From Triplophysa rosa (Eukaryota > Chordata > Actinopteri > Cypriniformes > Nemacheilidae), in assembly GCF_024868665.1 (NCBI RefSeq), contig NC_079901.1:164067-228066 (forward strand): a stretch of 64,000 nt of DNA, written 5' to 3'. Position numbers and translations under genes: made by a program. Positions 29,600 through 39,249 of this stretch are shown piece after piece; within the stretch, counting starts at the first letter, position 1; every line of letters starts with the position of its first letter. A model generated the notes under the pieces. That model had not been told where the DNA came from. It ran no database searches and saw nothing but the letters and a program-made list of their open reading frames with translations.

Positions 29600-31390
29600 G
29601 TTGATCTGCTTCATCGCCCCCGCGGAGGGTGGTTCGATGGCTAGCAGTACGGATTCCTTGCCAGGGGAGGCCCCCCGGGGAGGAGATCGGCTCTGCCATA
29701 TTTCCTGCCTGGCGACTGCGCAGCTCAACGCACTGTCTGACTGAGAGTGCTGAGGGCTGGTGTTTATACTCGACATTGCGCTTTGCCATGACGCAACGTC
29801 GAGTTTGCCGTTCACCGTCGTGCAGAGGGTGAGAGCGGCTGAGGTAACCCAGAGAGAGAGGAAACTCTCCTTTTTGAGAGTAAGTGGGCGCCAGCCCCCC
29901 AGAGGGGGCCAGCAGATGGAGGGACGGGGCAGGAACCGTCCCTATCCGACCTACCAGCGCTGTGGCTGGGGTCGGGCCCAATGGTAGCCTCGATCCCCCT
30001 GAGGTGATCCCATGACAGCCGCTGCCCGCGGCTGCTGATGGGGCGATGGTCTCCTCTTCGCTGTCTCCTCCAGGTCACTGGAGGGCGTTGAAGAGGACCA
30101 GGGCTGCTGGGAAGCAGACAGTGCACGGGACTCGACGGCCGAGGCGGCCGAGTTGCGGCACGGAGGACTGCTTTTTACTGTCGAGAACCCTCCACAGTAA
30201 CACCAACCAGCCCCCCCTTGCGAGACGGGTACGTCGAGAAAGCGGACCTTCTCAGCGTTACTCATCTGCGCAAGTATCGGCCAGAGGAGTTCCTCATGGA
30301 CCACAAGTGTGGACATCGTCCGACCCAGGGCCCCCGTGGTCACCTTGGTCGCCCGTAGAGCGAGGTCGGTGACGGCGCGGAGTTCCTGCATAAGCGCTGG
30401 GTCGGTCTTACCCTCGTGGAGCTCTCTCAACGCCCTGGCCTGGCAGGAGCCATAGCGTGGAGAGAGGAGGCAGCTTGGTCCGCCGCAATGTAAGCTCTCG
30501 ACACCAGAGATGCCGAGACACCACATGCTTTGGACGGGAGTCTAGGTCGAGCCCCCCCAGGTGGCCGCCACCTACGGGCACGAGTGCACCGCGGCGGCAA
30601 CTCCACCTGGGGACACCGACGCATCCTCCAGCTGTCTCAACCTCGAGGGAAGAGAGGGTGACAGAACTTTGTTTGACGTGAAACGTGCCGGAAGGGGCGT
30701 TCCAGGTCTTGCAAAGTTCCTCATGCACTTCCGGTAAACACGGCACTGGGGGCGGGCGCGGCTTGGAGCCGCGCTCAAACCCGAGGCGCCATGTAGCCAG
30801 CCGCGAACGCCGGGAGAGGCAGTGCGGGCACTGCAACCCAACACTCACGGCGGCCCGGGAAAGCATGGCCGACATCTCGACATCCGCTTTTTCCTGGGCT
30901 CGACCCCCCGAGGGAGGGAGCCCGAAGAATCGTCGGAGTCGGATGGCAGTACGTCACCCCCCGATGCTGCAAGAGACCTCTCATCATCACGCATCGTGTC
31001 CGAATACGTGATTGAGGAATAAGACGGCGGACCGTCTTTTTTGGGGAACGGTCAGACGAGCGAAACGAGGTGTGAACGGTCCGTGAGCCGTGGCTGGCGG
31101 ATTATCGCTCACAGTAATCCTCATCTCACCCTCGCTGCTTGCCATAGCGGACGGCAGGGCCGTAGTCCTGCCGCCACGGAACGGGGAGCAAACGAGGTGG
31201 TGGCTGAGTCCCGTGGGAACACAGCCACCTGTGACGCAACGTCTGAATCGTCACCGCCCGCAGTGCGGGCAGGACGTATCCACAACGTCTGCCCCAGCGT
31301 ACTGGAAGCAGGCATTGTGTCCGTCCCCCTCCTCGATGAGTGTGTTGCACCCATGAGAACAGCGGGACAAGCCACGCTGGAGAAATTTGC
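29600..31390 (-). pseudogene. DIRS-B gag-like ORF, broken
   Basis: The minus strand from about 31380 (cysteine-rich head: CPAVLMGATHSSRRG frame, with the true frame reading the C-x3-C finger) runs through EVHEELCKTWNAPSGTFHVK (30730-30790), AVTDLALRATKVTTGALGRT and LWPILAQMSNAEKVRFLDVP (30150-30390), then proline/glutamine-rich sequence to about 29600. The EVHEELxKTWNAPF block is shared by all four DIRS copies in the window and is a useful family marker. Frames change repeatedly. Confidence 0.7.
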
Positions 31391-31742
31391 TCTTTTAGAA
31401 AAGGAAATTTGCTCGAACACCTCCGGAACTGCCGAGACGCCCAGGGGAGAGTCACTGCAGGAAGGGACCGTCCGCTGTCCACGTCGTAGATTCCAGCAGA
31501 AAGAATGATCACCCAGATCGTAGAGAAGCTCACCAGATGCGTAGGCTCTGAAGAACAAAAGGTGAATGAATGAGCACGCCGGCTTCCCTCTTATACCCGG
31601 ACATCCGGGGAGGAGCCCGACATGCAAATTTCATTCGCCAATTTTCATTGGCCTTTTCAATATACTCAGAAGATGATAGGTTCTCAAGACAACCCCATTC
31701 TGTCGGTTCGACACAACGTCGAGAGACCGACAGAAAGGGAAT

Positions 31743-32678
31743 TATAATTTTATCCCCCTCTAGATAATATTTTGGCTTTCATCACTTCAGATGTCGGTCT
31801 TACTAATGTAGAAATATAAAAATTAAAAGTTTGAGTCAAGGAAATATTAAAAAATGTGGTTGATGTGTATTGTATTGTTTTGACGAGGCTGTGGGACTAG
31901 CTTTACCAGGCTAGGTGGACCAGTTTAAACCAGCTACTTCCATCTAAGACTAGCCAACCAGCTTACTAAGGCTGGCCAAGTTTCCAGCTTGGCCAGGCCG
32001 GTGTTAAGTAGGTTTTGCCAGAGTGAAGCTGAGGGATCTTTATCCAGTTTTCTTATGGGGGACATCAAATGAAATCTTCACTTTTTAAAAGTATTTATTA
32101 TTTAGGTTTCTGGCAGCACAGAAAAGCTAAAAATACATGCAGCCATATTGTTATATTACATTTAAAATTGTTTCAAATTGCAGCCAGTTTTTACGTAAAT
32201 AGTAAGCTTTTAAATAAGACCTCTGAGGTCAGGTAGTGAAGCTAGCTAACAAAGGTACATTTTGGTGGACAACAAAGCAATCCTGGCATGCAACCTTTCT
32301 CTGTGTTCGGCTGTGCGTGGTACATGCGAAAACACAGCCCGTGTGAAAGGACAATGTGCACACACTGCAAACACTTTACCTACACGTTGCTCACGCAACG
32401 CAAACATTCTGCTCATGCATTGCAGTGTGAAATCAGCATGCGGACACCTGTGGTGCCAGTTTCTCACACTGAATACATAAGCGTTGGCTATGCATATAGA
32501 GATACGTCTGTATGTAATAGCCAACTTTTAGTCTGGTCGAACAAAAAATAATAATTCGAGTGACAATAGTGGCACAGCTGTGTTCATTGTGCGATCACTA
32601 CCTCTCAATATCCATGACCTGTAACCTCACTATGGTGAAGATGATGGTGGATTGAACAACACGTCATTTCATCCACAG
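31743..32678. other. Non-coding stretch between DIRS-B and the SHANK exon
   Basis: 31885-32028 is the right half of the GCTGG-type MITE described at 16868. The rest (32030-32678) holds no gene I can support. It ends in the splice acceptor of the exon at 32679. Confidence 0.5.
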
Positions 32679-32761
32679 TGACTGTGTGACAGAGCAGAAA
32701 ACTGTGATTTTACACAAGCAAGAGAATGAAGGCTTCGGGTTTGTGCTGCGAGGAGTCAAAG
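32679..32761 (+). CDS. SHANK-family exon: start of the PDZ domain
   Basis: 83-bp exon bounded by acceptor TCATTTCATCCACAG (ends 32678) and donor G|GTAAGA (32762). The frame reads DCVTEQKTVILHKQENEGFG then FVLRGVK. SHANK postsynaptic scaffold proteins have this pattern at the start of their PDZ domain: an acidic lead-in, a KTVxLxKxxxEGFGFVLRG carboxylate-binding-loop strand, and an exon boundary just after RGAK. The GFGF loop binds C-termini of partners such as SAPAP/GKAP. The rest of the PDZ is not found downstream in the window. The paralogue (shank1, 2 or 3) cannot be told from 27 residues. No stop or frameshift is seen, so it is probably functional. Confidence 0.75.
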
Positions 32762-33531
32762 GTAAGATTTTACTTTCATCAAACATTCCTAATAGCCACA
32801 AGTCAACATTTCATCTTAAAGGGATACGTCACCCAAAGATGAAAACTGTCATCATTTACTCACCCTCGATTTCCAAATTAGGGCTGCCGCGATAAACCGA
32901 CAATAAATTGTCGAGATTTATGCACAGCTTTTGAGTGAAGTACGGGAAAATGCTGCTGCATCCGAAAGCCAGAGGGCGCTATCGTGCGGAAACTCCAAAT
33001 ACGCACTGCAGAAGAAGACCATAACACCTTCTAGACTCTAGGAAATGCCTATGGTATAGAGGACTAAACCTGCAAAAATTATAAATAAATAAATGTATAA
33101 ATAAATAAATATATAAACGAATAAATGTAATAATATGAAAATAAATGAAGGAATGAATGGTTTGATAAAACAAAATAATTCGTTTTAGCTATTATTGATC
33201 TTAGCTTTAACTTTTTTTCATTTTTTAAATTGATTTATTATTTTTTGTGTCCATTTTTTAATTATTTTTAATTATTATTATTATTTTATTTTTAGATTAT
33301 TTTATTTATCATTTCCTTTTATTTTTTTACATGCATTTATTTCCACTTTTATTTATTTATTCTTGAATTTATTCTTACTTTTCTGTGTCTTGTATGATAA
33401 TTAGATGAGTTGGTCTTGCCTACTATTGGTTCAGCGTAGATTGAAGCATTTGATCGATTACTCTTGACTTGTTTTGGACTAACGTCACGTCACTCACTGA
33501 TCGTTTGCTTCGTGTATAACGTTAAGTAACT

Positions 33532-33762
33532 ATGGCGGGCGCACAATTAGCTAGAGAGTTACAGCATTTAGCCAATGAAGTCGATAACCATGCATCAAAT
33601 GACTGTGTGTCATTCAGATTAGATGCACTTATTGATGATTTATTACAGATTGACGGCGAGATAAATGACAAAGTTCTCCCTCGGTTGTTAGCCTCTTTGC
33701 AGCACATTCAAAGTCTGTGCGAGTCAGAGGGTGCTATGGTGGCGTTACAGTTCAACTGGTGA
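33532..33762 (+). CDS. ORF on left fold-back arm: N-terminus of an unidentified protein
   Basis: The 76-codon plus frame starts MAGAQLARELQHLANEVDNH and continues with FRLDALIDDLLQIDGEINDK, then LLASLQHIQSLCES. It is helical, leucine-rich and without a signal peptide. The ATG lies in TAACTATGGCGGGCGC, a YY1-like context, with GTCACGTCACTCAC about 45 bp upstream, so the arm may carry a promoter plus a first exon. It resembles, loosely, the N-terminal helical region of integrase-like fish proteins, but I cannot confirm that. No continuation follows in the loop. Confidence 0.4.
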   Translation: MAGAQLARELQHLANEVDNHASNDCVSFRLDALIDDLLQIDGEINDKVLPRLLASLQHIQSLCESEGAMVALQFNW

Positions 33763-34427
33763 AAATCATAAAGCACAAAATGTAATAAGGTTTAACTACA
33801 CAGATGAGCTTGTAAACCGAAGTCGCAAGCTAACGCTTTGTCAAAGTGATAGTTATAAGCAGCCTTTCGGTTAGAAAAAGCGTAAAGATTTAATGTAACA
33901 TGATGTAACATAATGTAAATGAATTGAGACATAGTGAACTTAAGTCACAAGTTAACACGGTAGTAATGAGCATCGTTCTTTCACTACAGGGGCCATCAAA
34001 TGGAAACCATTCCTTCTAAAAAGACGTGGTTACTAAACGGTACTCGTAAACTACATTCCATAAGAGATAAATAACACAGAGGTCACAAGTTAAAACGGGC
34101 ATATTCCCTTGATTCATCCAGCTGCATATTGTTGTGTGACATCTTGATATTATTGCAAAGATCCGCAGCAGCTAGCATTGCGAAATAGCTTAGTGTGATT
34201 GTTACCGTAGTGACACGCTGCCTCGCTTTATTGTATGGGTACGAATCCCGTGTCAAATCGCTTTATTTATTTTTTCACCTCGCTTCAGCCGTTACGGGCG
34301 ATCATACCAATAATTTGCAATCTTAACAAGAATGTCAAAATCATGTAACAAGAAAGTCTGTGTTTATTAGACATCTTAATATCAAGTCGTCTTGTGCTTT
34401 CAGAATCGACGAATCTGCTGAGGTCGT

Positions 34428-34652
34428 TCATGCACCTCTTTGGCAGAGGACCTGTAACCGGAACTTGGTCACCACCTTAGCACCCCCTGACTCGCACAGA
34501 TTTTGAAGAACTTTGTCATTTATCTCTCCGTCAATCTGTAATAAATCCTCAATAAGTGCATCTAATCTGAATGACACATAGTCATTTGATGCATGGTTAT
34601 CGACTTCATTGGCTAAATGCTGTAACTCTCTAGCTAATTGTGCGCCCGCCAT
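34428..34652 (-). CDS. ORF on right fold-back arm: duplicate of the same N-terminus
   Basis: The 74-codon minus frame starts at the mirror ATG and is the inverted duplicate of 33532-33762. The first 55 codons differ only at Cys/Tyr (NDC versus NDY) and Asp/Glu (LID versus LIE). A 30-bp deletion relative to the left arm removes LPRLLASLQHI-equivalent codons yet keeps the frame into LCESGGAKVVTKFR. Near-absence of stops or shifts in either arm suggests recent duplication, or conversion between arms. Confidence 0.4.
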   Translation of the reverse strand: MAGAQLARELQHLANEVDNHASNDYVSFRLDALIEDLLQIDGEINDKVLQNLCESGGAKVVTKFRLQVLCQRGA

Positions 34653-35199
34653 AGTTACTTAACGTTATACACGAAGCAAACGATCAGTGAGTGACGTGAC
34701 GTTAGTCCAAAACAAGTCAAGAGTAATCGATCAAACGCTTCAATCTACGCTGAACCAATAGTAGGCAAGACCAACCCATCTAATTATCATACAAGACACA
34801 GAAAAGTAAGAATAAATTCAAGAATAAATAAATAAAAGTGGAAATAAATACATGCGATAATAAATAAATATAAAAATAAATAAACGTATAAATAAATAAA
34901 TGTAAAAATAAAAGGAAATGATAAATAAAATAATCTAAAAATAAAATAATAATAAAAAATAATAAAAAATGGACACAAAAAATAATAAATCAATTTAAAA
35001 AGTGAAAAAAAAGTTAAAGCTAAGATCAATAATAGCTAAAACGAATTATTTTGTTTTATCAAACCATTCATTCCTTTATTTATTTTCATATTATTACATT
35101 TATTCGTTTATATATTTATTTATTTATACATTTATTTATTTATAATTTTTGCAGGTTTAGTCCTCCATACTATGGACATCTTTTTATCTCTATCACTCA

Positions 35200-37312
35200 A
35201 GTATGAAGGTATTTCAGTAGCAAAACTTGAGAGCATGTAGATTTTAATTTGTGAACTTGTAAAGTAAGTATTAGTACACTAAAATGTACACTCACAGCCC
35301 CAATGTCAAACTTGTAAAATAAAAAACTGAAGTTGAATATTGAGATTTGCACTCGTGGACAAAACTCATAAATCTGTCTTCTGAATTTGAAGTGGCAGAA
35401 AAATAGTCACAAACGTGTAAACTGGCATTTACTAAAATACATTGGCAGATACAAATGCATAGCACATATTTACACGTTTTCCTAGATTCAGATTTGAATT
35501 GCAACCACAAATAGGCATCTACAACCTCTCAAACCTGTCACTGCAGTTTCAAATCTTCCCGCCTTGACTTTTGCTACTACTTTCGTGATAAACCCGTTGC
35601 AAAACTAACTTGTGCACTTGAAAGCTCAGAGGCGAGAGAAAGAACGGCATTTGATGACGTCACGTGGCTGAGCCATACCGCCCCCTAATGGCAGGAAAAA
35701 CCACAATTTAAATCACTAATACAGTATTTAATTTAAGATGAAACTCTAAATCAATAAATACATTTTCCTTAACAAAAATACTACTTAAGGCCACTTTTTT
35801 ACTATAAATTAACTTTTCTATTTTATTCTCTTTTATATTTACTGCAATATATCTTTGTTCTATGTTTGTCCTTTATTATATATTTATTGCTTTTCTACCC
35901 CATCTGCAAAATATATTTTTTTACAGGTACATACTGTATGACAATAAAGATCTTGAATCTGATAAGGGTGATGTACTTTGTATAATTTAGCAACCTAATT
36001 AACAACCTAACTTAGCTGAAGCAAGTTCGCTGACGATAATGATCAAAATTAAAAACAGAAAATGTACAGTCAGCCTGTCATTGTGTAAGGCTCCTATATC
36101 AGAATGATCAGAATCAGTTCTTGTATAACACTGAAGGGGTTTATTCTGCGATAACAACCGACTGGATGCATTATCCTGCGGCTACTAATTATCACATGAG
36201 AAAATAATTGTACATTAAATATTGATTAAATATGTTTAAGCTCATCTGTTAAAAATCCAAACCTTCCATGAGAAAAGAAACTTCCAGGTAAACCCACAAC
36301 CCCAATACTGTATATGGTGGCATTGCACAGTCCTGCATACAATTTCTGTTCATTTTCCCTTTATTGAAAATAACAAAAAAATATAAAAAAGTAGAAATAG
36401 CTTAAAAGTGCAATAATGGTCAATAATACATTGCTCACTGAATTTAATTTACATTTATATTATACTACCAGGAACGTGTTTTTTTTAAATATGAATATAA
36501 TATTGGTAACATTATAACTAAAGCAATAATAATTCTCAAGGGTTAGGCTATAGAAGTATACATAACGGAAAATGTAGTCAGCCTGTCATTATATTTTAAA
36601 ACAAACCATAGTACACAACGTATTATCGATAGTATACAGAATGATATCATTAAAATACATTACGAAATGATATCTATACAAGATAGTATAAGTCATGGAA
36701 TAATTATACATGATAGTATACATAAGTGTGATGGTTTCGCTTTAGTTATTTAAACATTATTCAAACTATTATTTACTAGATCCTTTCATTGTGATTTTTC
36801 CCGCCATTAGGGGGCGGTGTGGCTCAGCCGCGTGACGTCATCAAATGCCGTTCTTTCTCTCGCCTCTGAGCTTTCAAGTGCACAAGTTAGTTTTGCAACG
36901 GGTTTATCACGAAAGTAGTAGCAAAAGTCAAGGCGGGAAGATTTGAAACTGCAGTGACAGATTTGAGAGGTTGTAGATTCCTATTTGTGGTTGCAATTCA
37001 AATCTGAATCTAGGAAAACGTGTAAATATGTGCTATGCATTTGTATCTGCCAATGTATTTTGTAAATGCCAGTTTACACATTTGTGACTATTTTTCTGCA
37101 ACTTCAAATGCAGAAGACAGATTTGTGAGTTTTGTCCACGACTGCAAATCTCAACATTCAACTTCAGTTTTTTATTTTACAAGTTTTCACATTGGGGCTG
37201 TGAGTGTACATAGTGTACAGGTACAAATACTTACTTTACAAGTTCACAAATTAAAATCTACATTGCTCTCAAGTTTTGCTATTGAAATACCTTCATACTC
37301 AAGCCTCATCAG
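35200..37312. repeat. Fold-back element 2 (arms about 500 bp)
   Basis: The left arm 35200-35705 and right arm 36798-37312 are inverted copies (for example GCAAGTTAGTTTTGCAACGG-type segments; ATTTGAGAGGTTGTAGAT against its mirror ATCTACAACCTCTCAAA). Inner ends carry GATGACGTCACGTGGCTGAG, a CRE plus E-box, and CCGCCCCCTAATGGC in both arms. The loop (35706-36797) is AT-rich with no gene. The two fold-backs abut, with only about 20 bp between them. Confidence 0.8.
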
Positions 37313-38086
37313 GTATTTTTATGATAATAAAGTATGTTTATAATGATCATGTTTGACGGGTGTTGCTTTTTCAAATGCACATTATAAGCAACTCAAACTC
37401 GCACTGCTTTTAGATCGAGCAGCATTTCCTACTGATCCCAGAGCCGTGCTTCACGGACAAGCTATGCATTAAAAAAAATATCAACACATTGCATATCACA
37501 GCCAGCTTGATTTCAATAGGATTTCGTGGTATAAGTTATCATGCAGCCCTATTCCAAATCTGTATATATTTCTTTGTTCTGATGAATTTGGAAGAATGTT
37601 TATAACCAAACAGCTTTGGACCCAATTGACTACCATAGTAGGAAAATTACTTAATCAATTCTTTGTTCTGTTTGAACACAAAAGAAGATATTTTGAAGAA
37701 TGTAGGAAAGCAAATAGTTCTGGGGCACATTTGACTACCATTGTCATTTTTCGTACTATGGCAGTCAATGTGGTCCAAGAAATGTTTGGTTACAAGCATT
37801 CCAATAAATATCTGTTTCTGTGTTTAACCAAACAAAGAACTTTATACAGGTTTGGAACGACAAGAGAGTGAGTAATTGATGACAGAATTTTCATTTTTGG
37901 GTGAACTATCCCTTTAAGGCGGGCGTATACCAATTATCTGTATGATTAAATTGCATGCAGTGTGTAAAGTCCAAGTTCATGATTTATGTGTGCACACTAT
38001 GACACTTGACTGCTGACTCTCTACATGTGAAACAAAAACATGTGAGCACATGAATCTGGACGTGTGTGGCCAGAAGAAACATGCTT

Positions 38087-39171
38087 CCCTTTCTGTCGGT
38101 CTCTCGACGTTGTGTCGAGCCGACAGATGGGGTTCGCTCTTGAGAACCTATCAACTTCTGACTAGTTTAGAAAAGGCCAATGAAATTGGCGAATGAAATT
38201 TGCATGCCGGACTCCCCCGGATATCTGGGTACCTTTTGTTCTTCGGAGCCTTCACACTGATCGACTTCGAGACTTCAAACTCTACGCCGAATTACTGCTG
38301 GAATCTTACGACGTAACGGACGGTCCCTTCCTGCAGCGACTTCCCCTGGGCATCTCGGCAGTGCCAGGAGTGTTCGGGTGTTTTTTTTCTAAAAGAGCAA
38401 ATTTCTCCAGCGTGGCATGTCCCGCTGTTCTCATGGGTGCAACACACTCATCGAGGAGGGGGACGGACACGGTGTCTGCTTCCAGTACGCTGGGGCAGAC
38501 GTTGTGGATACGTCCTGCCCGCACTGCGGGCGGTTGACGATTCAGACGTTGCGTCACAGGTGGCTGTGTTTCCACAGGACTCAGCCACCACCTCGTTTGC
38601 TCCCCGTTCCGTGACGGCAGGGCTACGGCAAGCAGCGAGGGTGGTATGAGGATTACTGTGAGTGTTAATCCGCCAGCCACTGGCTCACAGACCGTTCGCA
38701 CCTCGTCTAGCTTGTCTGACCATTCCCCGGGAGACGGTCCCACCGTCTTGTTCCTCAACCACGTATTCGGACACGATGCGTGGTGATGAGATGGGGTGAC
38801 GTACTGCCATCCGACTCCCACGATTCCTTGGGCTCCCTCCCTCGGGGGGTCGAGCCCAGGAAGAGGCGAAAGTCGAAATGTCAGCCATGCTTTCCCGGAC
38901 CGCCGTGAGCATTGGGTTGCAGTGCCTGCACTGCCTCTCCCAGCGTTCGCGGCTGGTTACATGGTGCCTCGGGTTTGAGCACGGCTCCAGGCCGCGCCCG
39001 CCCCCAGTGCCGTGTTTACCGGAAGTGCATGAAGAACTTAGTAAGACCTGGAATGCCCCTTTCCGGCACGTTCACGTCAAACAAGTTCTGTCACCCTCTC
39101 TTCCCTCGAGGGTGAGGCAGCTAGAGGATATGTCGATGTCCCCCAGGTGGAGCATGCCGCCGCAGTGCACT
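38087..39171 (+). mobile_element. DIRS-type retrotransposon C, 5' end and gag only
   Basis: It begins CCCTTTCTGTCGGTCTCTCG with the DIRS inverted terminal repeat (shortened near 38230), then the gag-like ORF in shifting frames: RCSHGCNTLIEEGDGHGVC (38420-38480), LPEVHEELSKTWNAPF (39016-39063), HVKQVLSPSLPSRVRQLEDM. Homology to DIRS stops at GCCGCAGTGCACT (39171); RT, RNase H, recombinase and right terminus are all absent. The base before the terminus is CTT rather than the GTT of copies A and D. It is a truncated copy. Confidence 0.8.
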
Positions 39172-39245
39172 GAATGCAACATGAAAATATCAGACAACCA
39201 CCACAACTTAAAGTTTATCAGACACTTCAAGAACCACATGGTAAG
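39158..39245 (+). CDS. Short open segment with C2H2-like finger and splice donor
   Basis: Starting at the DIRS-C break, the frame reads CTECNMKISDNHHNLKFIRH then FKNHMV, with a C-x2-C ... H-x4-H spacing that could form a zinc finger. It is followed immediately by GTAAGGTAAG, a tandem splice donor. Upstream, CCGCCGCAG at the DIRS edge could serve as an acceptor. It may be a genuine exon of an unknown gene or transposon protein truncated by the DIRS, or chance. No downstream partner exon is recognised. Confidence 0.3.
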
Positions 39246-39249
39246 GTAA

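Larger units (their letters stand above)
25829..31742 (-). mobile_element. DIRS-type retrotransposon B (near full length, decayed)
   Basis: 5.9 kb in minus orientation: inverted terminal repeats at 25829-26040 and 31560-31742 share about 150 bp (CGTATAAGAGGGAAGCCGG-type segments), and the internal complementary region is at 26109-26220. Outer trinucleotides are AAC (25829-25831) and AAT (31740-31742), probably an original AAC pair. Order on the minus strand is gag, reverse transcriptase, RNase H, tyrosine recombinase, the complete DIRS plan. Every ORF carries frameshifts. It is the reference copy that shows what A, C and D have lost. Confidence 0.85.
33045..35177. repeat. Fold-back element 1 (arms about 700 bp)
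   Basis: The left arm (33045 to about 33740) and right arm (about 34465 to 35177) are near-identical in inverted orientation. Both hold GGACTAAACCTGCAAAAATT at the outer end, AT-rich (AAAT)n arrays, a run of (A/T)-rich sequence, then ATTGGTTCAGCGTAGATTGA, ACTAACGTCACGTCACTCAC and the start of the same ORF (ATGGCGGGCGC). A 30-bp indel separates the inner ends. The single-copy loop (33763-34427) has no gene. Long-armed fold-backs can be non-autonomous DNA elements or products of inverted duplication. Confidence 0.8.
32879..37551. mobile_element. hAT-like element, 4.7 kb, carrying two fold-back structures
   Basis: The ends are TAGGGCTGC at 32879 and GCAGCCCTA at 37543-37551, with a perfect 8-bp duplication TTCCAAAT outside (32871-32878, 37552-37559), diagnostic of hAT. 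No hAT transposase is found. About 170 bp at the left and 240 bp at the right are hAT-like subterminal sequence. The centre holds two long inverted-repeat structures, 33045-35177 and 35200-37312, which are probably independent insertions. Total non-hAT cargo is about 4.2 kb. Confidence 0.75.
32816..37917. mobile_element. TTAA-flanked MITE (GGGTGAAC family) split by a hAT-like element
   Basis: The left piece 32816-32878 starts TTAAAGGGATACGTCACCCA and the right piece 37552-37917 ends TTTTTGGGTGAACTATCCCTTTAA. TTAA bounds both sides (32816-32819, 37914-37917), and the termini are inverted repeats. Removing 32879-37551 and one TTCCAAAT copy gives a contiguous palindromic MITE of about 420 bp like the one at 14817-15097. 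It lies only 55 bp inside the intron after the SHANK exon. The open frame at 37596-37871 is incidental. Confidence 0.8.

Noticed and set aside
16971..31742. A multigene cluster of new GC-rich genes
   Set aside because: GC-rich overlapping ORFs resolve into DIRS gag, RT, RNase H and recombinase relics framed by inverted terminal repeats and internal complementary regions.
32978..35175. Hydrophobic minus-strand ORFs in the AT-rich arrays (for example 34787-35029)
   Set aside because: Translations of (AAAT)n repeats in the fold-back arms; low complexity.
37596..37871. 91-codon plus ORF
   Set aside because: It lies within a palindromic MITE whose other copies are not open; no motif.
38685..38912. 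Minus ORFs across DIRS-C
   Set aside because: Antisense shadows of the gag relic, which reads on the plus strand in the same family alignment as DIRS-A.
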